Positions 38,824 to 49,120 of a stretch of DNA of 64,000 nt are shown one piece after another. Made by a program: the position numbers and the translations under genes. Below the pieces are notes generated by a model that did no database searches, was not told the DNA's origin, and saw only the letters and a list, made by a program, of their open reading frames with translations. Positions within the stretch are counted from its first letter, which is position 1; each line of letters starts with the position of its first letter. The stretch comes from Buxus sempervirens (taxonomy: Eukaryota > Streptophyta > Magnoliopsida > Buxales > Buxaceae). The stretch lies in assembly GCA_947561395.2 (NCBI GenBank), contig OX387190.1, positions 37,250,392-37,314,391 on the forward strand, given 5' to 3'.

Positions 38824-40751
38824 AGGGGTGCAACTCGGTTCGGTTCGGTCCGGGTTGATGCCAATCCAAGACCAAACCGACATTACATATAGTGAACCCA
38901 AAACCGAACCGAACCGAATTAAAAACCGAAAACCTAAAACCAAAAACCGAACCGATATTAAATAAAATAACCGAAACCCAAACCGAACCGAACCGACTTA
39001 CAAGAGATCGGGTCGGGTCGGGTCGGGTCGCGTTATACTTGACCTATTTTCCATTACACGATGCTCATTTTTCATCTCCAAATCCTATTTGGACCAAAAA
39101 AGTCCTTACATAACTACAATCCAATTGATACTTGATACACAAAAAAATCCTTACATAACTATAATCCAGTTGATACACAAAAAATGCTAATATTATTTAA
39201 GATGTTCAAGTAGATGAAAAAAGTGCACTCTGATGCTAACATCTTTGTCCCTTTGAACATTAAATGGGCAGAAACTCAATTCTGCAGCTCCTCTTGACTT
39301 CATCTGTGAAAACATCCAAACGCAGAAGTTGCATCAGAACGAAACATAACAAATACCTTCTGTTTTCAGCTACACTATCACCATATCATGAGAAAAGCAC
39401 AACATTCATAGTTCAGAGAGGTAACAAAAGCTTTAGACAACCATGAGAATCTGAACCTTTTTCACTCAAAATAAAAGGGATGGAAAAATGGAATTTTCTA
39501 AACCAAAAAAGAGCTTGTACATCACGCCTTCTGAGGAAATTTTGTGAAACATATTTGGATTTTTAACGTGCAACTTTTTATGTTAATTGGGTAGGTCACG
39601 GTTATTAGGGGTACAATAACTCGGTCAAACCAAATCAACCTGAATTGAGAACCAATTATCCCATTTCAAACACCAAACCAACAAACGAAAAAAAAGAAGA
39701 AAAAGGTTAAACTGTAAACCCAAATTCCACATTTCTCATGAACCCAAGATCTAGACTTCATGAACAATGCTGTGGCGTTCTTTGATTGTAAGACTATATG
39801 CTACTGTCTTCGGTTTCTACAAACTCCAAATACCGTTACAGGTACTACTACCAAGTGCTAAACAGAATAAGGTTTTCATGGAAGGCTTGTTAAGAAAACT
39901 TGAGTGAAACCCCCCAGATTTTAGTGAAGACGGATTGGAAGAACTCAACTCATCAGATCTAAGCGCTCAAGATTTGAAATGGGAATAGCAAAAAATCCTA
40001 AAAATCACCAAATAAAGCAAAAACCCACCATATTTGGAGTCAAGAAAGTGGAGAAACCCCTTAACCTAACCCATATACGGCAATCAATCTTGAACCCCAG
40101 AACCAGTTACTGTGACAGCATCGTATGTCTAATGCTATCGCTGTCACATAGCACAGACGGCCAGAGAAGATCGAAAAGCAAACGTAAAACGGGAATCAAC
40201 ACCAAATAGATCGGAGAAAATGCAGAAATTAGGAGAAAGATACAAGAAGAAATGGATTTGAGGAGAGGAGAAGACGAAGGAAGCCAAGGGAAAATAGAAA
40301 TTACCTGAAACGGATGTCCACTTGAACAAGGAGTCGGCGGTCGGCGGCCAACAATGAATCCAAGCTGCAACTCGGCAAAGGCAAAGGGGGTTTACTGGTT
40401 TAGGGTTTGAAATGTTGTTGTTTGCTAATGAACGAAGGTATGAAATTATGAATCGTGTTATATATAAGAGGGGGGTGGGGTTGTAATTTGTTTAAACTTT
40501 AAAGGTTAACTTATATAAGTTTTAATATTATATATAATAAATCGGTTCGGTTCGGTCTAGTTAATTAACGTAATTCGGTTCGGTTCGGTTTAACCGAACA
40601 TCAAACCCAAAACCGAACCGATTTAATTCGGATTAGGTTTTTTTGGACCAAAACCGAACCGAACTATAAAAAAACCGAACCGAACCGAACCGAACCGAAG
40701 TCGGTTTGGTTCGGGTCGGTTTCGGGTTTATCCGGCCCGAGTTGCAGCCCT
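38824..40751. mobile_element. Non-autonomous MULE-like DNA transposon carrying a promoter/5'-exon-like segment
   Basis: The element is flanked by an exact 10-bp direct repeat AGTGGCGAGT (38814-38823 and 40752-40761). Its ends are inverted: left AGGGGTGCAACTCGG, right complement AGGGCTGCAACTCGG, 14 of 15 matching. Subterminal DNA on both sides is packed with tandem TTCGG/CCGAA words. A 9-11 bp duplication fits Mutator-like elements better than hAT (8 bp). No transposase is encoded. On the minus strand the interior has TTATATATAA near 40460, an AAACCCTAAACC leader word near 40400, GC-rich sequence, and a donor GTAATT at about 40305 after CCGTTTCAG, which resembles the 5' end of a host gene. The interior GCTGCAACTCGG at about 40364-40375 repeats the terminal sequence. 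Confidence 0.8.
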
Positions 40752-43274
40752 AGTGGCGAGTGAGACGATCAGAACCATCCCAAGTTGACAATGGGCCAGG
40801 CTTGCACGGTTATATAAAAGACTTTTTCATGTTTGTCCAAATCTGGACCTTGATGCTCACAAGAATTAATGTCTTCGAAGGCCGAGTCCTTCCCGGCTGC
40901 TTAAAATGCTTAATATCACACGTTTAGCACTAAAAATCAATGCTTCTGTGAGGTATACTTGAAAAGAAGGTTTTGAAATGCCAAAATTCAAATTATAGTA
41001 TGAATATGCAACAAGTAGCCCGCAATTTGATGCCACAAGGCCAGTGTATATCTTGTTCAAGCCCGCCAAGTATGAGGATGGGCTTCCGCTGGCCCTAACA
41101 TCAGAAACATGAGCCCTCGTTTTCAGTCCCTCCAAGGTTTGGCTCCTGATATATAATTTACTTAAATCAATTGTAACTTATTCACAATGCAATTAGAAAG
41201 CAACCGCCCTATCTGAATGAGTTTGAACTTGATGAATTGGGTCAGTGTTAAGGACAAAATGGAAACTCAATCCATTTTCATGGGATAAGGCAAGAATCCC
41301 GGAGCAGCTGTTGAATCCAATCACCCACCAAAAAAGAAAAGACATAATCAATGATATTCTAGAAAGATTATATTCTTAATTGTGGGCATTATTTTGTAGG
41401 AAAATTGAAATTTCAACTTTGTACTGGTCATTTTTTTGACTATTACAAATATATATTCTCCCCAAGATTATATCCTTTTTTGGTTTTGCAAACCTTATCA
41501 GTTAGGATGGTTTGTGAGCAATTACTCTCAGATCTTCTATCAATCTCTCTATTAGTCTCTAATGGAGATTGATATACATGGCCAGTCCCTTGAATTGGCA
41601 AGCTTTCCCTTACATTTTAAATTCCTAATCCAATTCAAGAGTACTGATACATTTTAACAGAGAATTTCCATTTGTTTTTAAAACTCGTCAAGTGTGATAG
41701 ATAATATATACGACAAGGAGTACTTGTCGTAAAAACAACGTCGGCCGTGGAAGAACGCCGAAAGGAAAATCTTAATGTTGATTACTTCAACATCACACAC
41801 CGTCAATTCCCACGTGCTCTAAATAAATTGGCTAAACGATAACTGTGGGGACATGTATTTTAGTTGCATAAATTAAAAACCAAAAAAAATATAATATAAT
41901 ATCTAAGAAAAACATGTTTATATATAACAAGGTATTCATTGGACGTTATGACTCACCAACGAAAGAAGAGGACAGTATTTCATTAATCAACTTGCTCCAT
42001 CACGGAGACTTTCGTAGATGCATGCACCTTGTGACTTGTTCGTGGGCCTATATCTTATGCCTCGTGTGATTATAATAATTAATTTTGTTCGAATGTCATA
42101 TTAGCCTTTAAAAAGTTCTTCTAATGGTATGAAATATTTCACACGTTATTAATTCAGTCTCTTTATTTGAATTAAACTATTCCTTTAATAAATGTGATTC
42201 ACATATAATATATAGCTGCTTATATCTATCCCCACTTCTTTGAAAATACAATAATTTTACAAAAATAAATTTCTACAAACAAATATCTTTCACTTTGTAT
42301 ATTAACTTGACCTTCCAATTTTAGTTCTAATGAAATCGAGATTAATTCTTATATGAAAACAAAAAAGAAGCATTCATATATTTATAGGCAAATTTAGTGC
42401 CTAATGATCTTCATGAGGCTGTTTGGGTTGGATTATTTTTAATCATATATAAATGTAATGATTATTTACAAAGAAATTAATTGCTTTGTATTATGAAAGC
42501 TCTTGTTAAGATTTAAAAATGATATCCATTCATGACTAAGTTTAAATAACATATAAATAATTTTTTGTTTAAATTAATGGAAATATTGAAAACAAGTCTT
42601 TCAAGGTAATTAAAAAAAAAAAAGTCACATGCATGATTTTGTTTTTAAAATTTTATAATTAAAGATAACAATATTTTAATTTTGTTATTTGTTGTACCCA
42701 CCACCATCCATCATGATACAAAAGGCAAAATATTGAGGCGGTTTTTGTTTTCATTTTTTTTTAAAAATTAATTTTATTGACTGAAATTAAGTAATACAAC
42801 AGGGTCCACTTGTTTGTCAAATTGTGTGTCCATGTTATATTTTTATCCGAGAGGATTCCAATCATACAGTAGCTAGCTGAACTTATTAGATATTCGTTAC
42901 TAAAATTAGAACTGATTGCCAAATCATCAATTAGTTATAATAATTAATCAAGTACTCCATTAATAGATGAGAAAGCTCGAATGGGGAGGTTACGTAAATC
43001 AGCTTTAGCCACTTCATGTTTCAGCTGCCGGTCTAACGGCATCTTGAGACACTTCACGGTCTTTGTTTTCAGTTTTTTTTTTAAAAAAAAAAGAATCTTG
43101 ACCCAGATTCTCCCGTGCGTTTTATATTCTATTTTATTTTTAATTTTTTTTAAGATGACACTTGGCTCCACTTAAGTACTCAATCAAAAACTGCTTATGT
43201 GATAATCGCATCTGATCTTAATCGTATCAGGAAGAAAAAAGGAAATAAAATTCTAAATAAGCTGTCACGACTCA

Positions 43275-43640
43275 CGAGTCCTCTACGTGGTCCAATAGTG
43301 CAATTACCATAACCTTGAAGGCAACAAAATAAAACAGACGATCCAAACTCCTCCCAACCATGCCAACGTCGTGTCATAGACGTTTAGTCGGCTGTGACGT
43401 CGAGAATTCAAAACTTAAATTGGATGTTGCAGGAAAAACAAAGAAAAAGAGAAGGCATATGAGATAAAAAAAAAAAAGTTATCAAAAGGCGGCTCCATTG
43501 CTTTCCCTTGGCCCCTACAAGACTGCAACGGAACTAACCACACCTCCACCTTTGGTCAATCTTCTCTGCTTCTCTGCTCCTTCTCGCCTCTTTCTCTCTC
43601 CGCTTTATAAATGCCTTGCTCCCGAACCCAACTCCTGTTC
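43275..43640 (+). promoter_or_regulatory. Core promoter and putative stress elements of the DUF1645 gene
   Basis: A TATA-like TTTATAAAT at about 43603-43611 lies about 70 bases before the ATG, leaving room for a leader of about 40-50 bases. Upstream are ACGTGG (43285-43290, ABRE core), CCAAT (43292-43296) and TGACGT (43395-43400, as-1/bZIP type), and a CT-rich stretch directly before the TATA box. The element calls are consensus matches only. Confidence 0.45.
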
Positions 43641-43681
43641 TCAACCGGAGCCAGCGAAACCTAAACTCATACAGAAGCCAA

Positions 43682-44866
43682 ATGGAGATGGAGGTAGCTA
43701 TACCGGTTCCGGCTGTCGATTTTAACTTCGACAGCGCTTGTTCCTCGCCCTACATCAGCGCTCCCTCCAGCCCCAAGCCTTTCGGAGACTTCTACTTCAG
43801 TGCTCCCACCAGCCCTACGCGAGCCTCTGCCATCTACCGCGAATTCAACAACCTCGCTTTCATCCACGACGGGAGCAGCATTAATGCAAGACGTGCCTAT
43901 TCTCCTTCCACGATCCCCTTTGATTGGGAGGAGAAGCCCGGCACCCCCAAATCCCGCGACCAACACACAGACGAAGATGATTTCGAGTTCGACTTCAGCG
44001 GGCAGCTTGAGAAACCGCCTCTCTCAGCCGCCGATGAGCTCTTCGATGGTGGCAAAATCCGACCCCTGAAGCCCCCACCAAGGCTGCAACTCGGCGACGG
44101 ACCCGCCAACTCTGCGACCCGAAAAAGCCCCGTCTCGTCTCCGAGATCGCCCAGATCACCCATCTCGCAGGGTAAAAAGATGTTCCGGGACGCTTTCTCG
44201 CCGAGACATAGGAAAGATTTCGATCCCTTCGCCGCTGCAATGGAGCAGACCCGTAAAGAAGCAGACAACGGGCGCGGGAGACGAAGGGTCTCCGACTCGT
44301 CGGGCCCAAATTCGGGTCGCAGAGGGAGTCGATCGCTTTCTCCCTTCAGGGTTTCAGAGTTTGCGTGGGAAGAATCACAACAGCAGCAGAATCATAACAA
44401 CACGAAGCCCTCCTCATCCTCGAATTCTTCTTCAAAAGACTCGTCGTCTACTACTACTCTGAAGGGCTACAGGAAATGGAGATGGACCGACTTTCTACTG
44501 TTTCGAAGCGCATCAGAAGGACGAGCTCAAGATAAAGACCCTCTGAACAAGTACGCAGCATGGTCCAGGAAAAACGACGAAGACGCGAAGAGTTCGAGCT
44601 TCCGGTCTACGGATAGCGGCGGGGGTTCGGTGGGGGCTTCCCGGCGAAGATCTTCGGATAAATCGGGTTCAGCGGGCGGATCGAGCAGAAGAGGGCAGGT
44701 GTCGGCCCACGAATTGCATTACACGACAAAACGGGCGGTGTCGGAGGAACTGAAAAAGAAAACGTTCCTGCCATACAAACAAGGGCTTCTGGGTTGCCTG
44801 GGGTTCAGTCCGACCTTAAGCGGACTCTCCAAGGGTATTGGGTCTATCGGATCTTTCCGAGGATAA
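43682..44866 (+). CDS. DUF1645 family protein (single exon)
   Basis: One uninterrupted frame of 394 residues. The start at 43682 gives MEMEVAIPVPAVDFNFDSAC, matching the usual N-terminus of the family. An upstream in-frame ATG at 43616 adds residues that do not look conserved and lies too near the TATA box. Visible features are SSPYISAPSSPK and FYFSAPTSPTRA near the start, the hallmark IPFDWEEKPGTPK at about residues 78-90, an acidic stretch DEDDFEFDF, a Ser/Arg-rich middle, KWRWTDFLLFRSASEG, and the conserved C-terminus KKKTFLPYKQGLLGCLGFSP. Some relatives are described as calmodulin-binding-like, and rice SGL, a DUF1645 protein, affects stress tolerance and grain length. The molecular function is not known. 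The coding region is clearly richer in GC than its surroundings. Confidence 0.93.
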   Translation: MEMEVAIPVPAVDFNFDSACSSPYISAPSSPKPFGDFYFSAPTSPTRASAIYREFNNLAFIHDGSSINARRAYSPSTIPFDWEEKPGTPKSRDQHTDEDDFEFDFSGQLEKPPLSAADELFDGGKIRPLKPPPRLQLGDGPANSATRKSPVSSPRSPRSPISQGKKMFRDAFSPRHRKDFDPFAAAMEQTRKEADNGRGRRRVSDSSGPNSGRRGSRSLSPFRVSEFAWEESQQQQNHNNTKPSSSSNSSSKDSSSTTTLKGYRKWRWTDFLLFRSASEGRAQDKDPLNKYAAWSRKNDEDAKSSSFRSTDSGGGSVGASRRRSSDKSGSAGGSSRRGQVSAHELHYTTKRAVSEELKKKTFLPYKQGLLGCLGFSPTLSGLSKGIGSIGSFRG

Positions 44867-44983
44867 TCCGAACCTCTCGGATCTTTACGTGGTTTGATTT
44901 GTTCTTTTGTTAATGATCGATGTAAACATAAATTATCATCAAATTATTCAAGTTTCTTTTGGTTCCAACGGGACGTACATATG

Positions 44984-45360
44984 CTTTTGTAGTAAAAATT
45001 TTACGCACTTGGTGGCATGAATTATGGATCCACTTTTTGAGAAGCCCTTTTATGAATATTTGTATTTATATATCTTCTGCCTTTATAAAAAAAACAAAAA
45101 AAGATCTTATTATTGTTATCATGGATTAGAACTGTTGAAAGTTAATACAGATGGAGCAGCAAGCAGGAGGGTATCCGGAACAAGCAGCAATGGGTGCCGT
45201 GGTACGTAAATATGCTTTGATGCTTTGTAGTAAAAAATTTACACACTTGGTGGCATGAATTATGGAAGGAAGGATCCACTTTTTGAGAAGTCCTTTTGTG
45301 AATATTTGTATTTATATCTTATTCTTTTTATTGTTATCATGGATTAAAATTGTTGAGGGT
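44984..45360 (+). repeat. Diverged direct duplication downstream of the DUF1645 gene
   Basis: Two copies, about 44984-45143 and 45204-45360, share CACTTGGTGGCATGAATTAT, CCACTTTTTGAGAAG, GAATATTTGTATTTATAT and TTGTTATCATGGATTA in the same order, with substitutions and indels. The first lies about 120 bases after the stop codon and so may include 3' untranslated sequence of the gene. Confidence 0.75.
45135..45210 (+). pseudogene. Possible RNase-H-like (RVT_3 type) relic
   Basis: The frame reads KVNTDGAA, the signature start of plant RNase-H-like domains found in LINE-type elements and some host proteins, and an adjacent frame continues with MGAVVRK-like residues. The fragment is about 25 codons long and shifted in frame, so it is at best a decayed scrap located between the two direct repeat copies. 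Confidence 0.3.
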
Positions 45361-46132
45361 GGGGCTGTAGTAATTAATGATGATGGAAGGTGCGGGGAAA
45401 ATGGGGGTAATGCATGTATCTATCTTTTTATTAGCTTTACATAAAAGCAAAGTTTGTGTTGAGCATGGAGGGGACACACATGGTGCATGTTGTTACGGAA
45501 ATCATCTTGTCCGCCTGCTCTTTTCTGAAGCTTTTTTCTTATATTTGAGTAAGCAACTAACATGCCCATGGGATGGGAGACTCCTTAAAATACAGTCTCG
45601 GGCTTCTTATTAAACATGGTATCTTCCCAAGTTAAGGAAAAAAAAAATCCTTATGTTTGGTTAGTCTACAAATCTTCAAATGATAGAAACAACGGTGTAA
45701 TTAATTAATTTTAATAAAATTCGTTTTTTTTATTATTTATTTTTACTTGACATACTTTTTAACTTTTTATAGAAACATTAATCGACTTTTGGAAATATCA
45801 AACGTGATCATCACTTATTCTTTTACAAAGGTAAAAGTTGGCGCTTGTATACTAGCTTTTGCTTTGTAGAAAAGCAGCAGCCAAGACAGGGAGGGGGAGG
45901 GGGAACATTCTTTTCTTATTTCATTTTTAATTTGCCTTTTCGTTTTATTACTTTTCTTGTGAGATGAGAAGAATTTAAAAGAGAATGACGTGCAAGCCAA
46001 ATAAAAATACACACCAAGAGGATTTTCGTCAAATTGTGATATCAATTAATAACAAAAGTGCGATTGACAAGGCCTGAGTTTAAAATAACTTTGAAGCCGC
46101 CCCGTGGTTAGTAGAATGGTTGGTGAGATTAT

Positions 46133-46472
46133 GGATAATTGGGTTGTAGCGGTGCTTTTTTAAAATAATTCGATTTAGTCGGTAAATTATTAGTAATTGG
46201 TTTTTAGTGATACTTTTTTTTATATAACTGAGAATCGGTGTCTCATTAAAAGTTTCTTCCTAAAATGCCCTCAAAAAAACTTGCAAACTTCACTTGTATC
46301 CAAATGAATTAAAAGCCTTTTGAGGGTATTTTCGAAAAAAAAAATTCTTAATGAACAGTAACATGACATTCTCAATTATGTCAAAAAAGTATCATTAAAG
46401 TCCAATTACCAAGAATTTGCTAATTAAATCTGAATTATTTAGAAAAAACATCATTGAAAACCAATTTCTCCC
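46133..46472. mobile_element. MITE, ATTGGTTTTTAGTG family, copy 2
   Basis: The left end contains ATTTAGTCGGTAAATT and ATTGGTTTTTAGTGATACTT. The right end contains AAGTATCATTAAAGTCCAAT and CATTGAAAACCAATTTCTCC. The interior shares CTTGCAAACTTCACTT and AAAATGCCCT with the copy at 32334. There is no coding capacity. Confidence 0.7.
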
Positions 46473-47889
46473 TGAGATTATGACCCCAAATCAAACATCA
46501 TCATGAAAGTGGCCGCACTTAGGTAGCTCATTGACTAATTTGCAACCCCCATTTCCCTTCTTCTTAGTTGTCCTCTAATTTGCTCACCTGTGGTTTTATC
46601 CCATTGCTATCACCAAATCTTGTGGTGGTATAACATACTGCAATTTGCATCTCCTACACGGTGGGCCCTCATTTTTTTTTGGGGCCTCACATGAATATTC
46701 ATGCGAGGGGATATATACAGCCTCCTATAGACAAAAGTCCATTTGTCATTTACTGAACCATCGGACTAGTGGGTAGGGTTGCGTGGCCTCATCAGAAGGG
46801 AAAGAAGCACGTCTTTTAGTCGAACGGCAAGGTACGTAGCAATAAATCCCCTTGTAAAGTAAAAATAGAATAAAGGCCGGAAGAAAGAAGGAAGCAAGTC
46901 AAACAAGATCAGTGCAGAGGATGAAGACGATTCAATGAGGAGCGAACGCGCAGGCCCACCACGTTAAAAACAAGCAAAAATCAAGAATTTTTCTTAGTGT
47001 GTCAAGACTGTCGTTCTTCTCAGCCGATTTCACTGACCAAGTCAAATACGACCCAAGGGAAGAGCACAGAAGACTTAACATAAACGGACAAACTGGAAAA
47101 ATAAAATAAAGGAAAGTTGATGATGCAAATCAGGAGTGAGTGACGATATATAATTGACCAAAGGGTTTGTGCGAACCGAGTTCACAACTCGCGTGATGCC
47201 GGAGAGACAAGTATGTGATTGATAATACCTTATTAGTTCAGTTCTAATTTAAGCACATGGTTTTATATATGTATATTTTCATGACAGTGGATCGATGATT
47301 CCATTGCACACTCAAAATGGTAGAGAGGATTTCATTCCGTGTTAAGACGCCCCAGAAGAAATCCTCCATCTCTATGGGTGATATTCGTTGTGCCATCTAT
47401 TCTATTCTATTGGCTGCCATGAAGAATAAACAGGTCCCTTGACCTTGAGTGTGGTGGGCATTGATACTTCTAGAAACCAAAATATATATAGTCTTTTAAT
47501 ATCTAAATATCATTACAAAATTTTAACACAACTGACCGGATTCCAAACCTAGACAAAAGTCGATTTTAGTTATCTAATTATAATACGTATCATCACTGAA
47601 CCTTTCCAGCAGAGGGCGACAAAGAAACCGAAGACGGACCGGTGGCCAGCTTACTCAGAGACTGTTCTTTTGTCATCAATGAACCTTTTCATCAGAAGTA
47701 GAGACGATGAACCAAGTAACTGAAATACTTTCAAGAAGGGAGGTGATGTCAGCCCGCCCCGTTTTTTAGAAGTTTTGTCCATGATAGATTAGTTAAAAAA
47801 AGGGGGTGGTTCTCGCAACACTACACGTCCCATCACCCACGAGTAATAATTGTCTGTAAGGCAGATTCACTTTGCAATATGTACAGCAA

Positions 47890-47960
47890 GACAATGATGC
47901 ATGACTCATGAAATATTCATTTTACAATGATGCATGACTCATGAAATATTCATTTTGATG
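47890..47960 (+). repeat. Tandem duplication, period 36
   Basis: ACAATGATGCATGACTCATG followed by AAATATTCATTTT occurs twice in succession without visible change. Confidence 0.85.
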
Positions 47961-49120
47961 GAACTCATGTCTCTTATTGTACATGTTATAAATAAAATCT
48001 TCGTTGCAAACGATGTCTAGTCGTCCGGAACTATCAAAGTATATTCTAAATGCTTATTACAATTCTCTAAAAAGGCCCAATGTCTCCCTTAATTTTTTAT
48101 TCACATTTTGTGTTAAAAATGTAACAAAATTTCTATTAATACAGAGTTAAGATTAAGCCTCACCCTCGTCATTCTATCACCTCTGTGCTGAAACCTATGC
48201 CAACCGTCTCTTCAGATCTATCCCTCCTTTCCTGTTTTGGTTTCTAATAACGGAAAAAGGCATGGTATTTCAAACATCTCCACCTCTCGGCAACGAGGAC
48301 ATTGGATTCTAGTGGGATTTTAAAGAAGTGGGCAACGTCACAAAGGCGGACGAAGATTATTTGCACTGTCGGACCGGCAACGTATGGGTTCGACCAGCAA
48401 GAGGCACTTGCGCCTTGGAAATGTACGTCGCGACTCGCGCTGATCATCATCTGCCATAATACGCGTGAGTGACATCATTGTTTGATCAAGAGGATGCTTC
48501 ACAGCTTGGTAGCGGGTGTTCAACGAAAGCCCCGTATCTGTTGGAGCATAACGCTCGAAGCGCAAGAGCCTCCGTAGATCTTTGTCACGTGTCACTAATT
48601 CATTGATGAATACAATCAAATTCATCATTTGGTACGACCCACTTCGTGGTACAACCAAGTTCGTCAGGATAGGTTCATTACCCCAACAACAGAAAACAAA
48701 AAAAAAAAAGGGAGGTTGGTATGATGAATGAGTATTTATCATAAAGTACAACCGAACTTACCGTCAGGTACAACCCATTTAATCATAATAGGTTGGTATG
48801 ATGAATAAGTAGGACATGTAACGAAGATTCGCCCCACAAGTTGCATTACAAGACATACAGGTTGGAACGTTGGAACAGGAGGAACCGAAAGAAGAAAAAG
48901 TTCCTGCCGTATGCCTCAGCACCTGTGAATAGAAAATATGATTAAAAGTTTATCGAGCCTCTTTAACTAGTTTAAATTACATACTTTTCAGATGAAGAAT
49001 ATTTGCAAACCATCCCGTATAACACAACTTACACATTAAATTCCAAATCAGAGAATATGTTCGCAAAATATGCTGGAATAATATCAGGGGAAAAGTTATA
49101 AGACGATTTCATTCCTGGGA

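Larger units (their letters stand above)
37396..43681. other. Gene-poor interval with one 1.9-kb transposon
   Basis: Between the DUF547 gene and the DUF1645 gene no host gene is recognised. It holds a 28-bp tandem duplication (38650-38710), a TIR element (38824-40751), a perfect 9-bp stem hairpin (41709-41731), AT-rich DNA at 41800-43150, and the promoter of the downstream gene from about 43200. A minus-strand open frame of 89 codons at 40866-41135 has no recognised family. Confidence 0.6.
44867..49120. other. Convergent intergenic region
   Basis: No gene is recognised between the stops of the DUF1645 gene and the ZOP1-like gene. It contains a diverged direct duplication (44984-45360), a small RNase-H-like coding relic near 45135, a MITE (46133-46472), a 36-bp tandem duplication at 47890-47960, and GC-richer unassigned DNA at 48180-48880 with short repeated words around GGTTGGTATGATGAAT (48713 and 48789). 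Confidence 0.55.

Noticed and set aside
40866-41135. Minus-strand frame of 89 codons containing SPSSYLAGLNKIYTGLVASN
   Set aside because: The composition is protein-like, but I recognise no family, no flanking exons and no promoter. It is too short to call.
43667-44309. Three overlapping minus-strand open frames of about 100-120 codons
   Set aside because: They are antisense shadows of the GC-rich DUF1645 coding region, with no family resemblance of their own.
48244-48751. Two overlapping minus-strand open frames, the longer about 137 codons, in GC-richer DNA
   Set aside because: No recognisable domain, no splice logic with neighbours, and the stretch contains short internal repeats. Kept as unassigned intergenic DNA.
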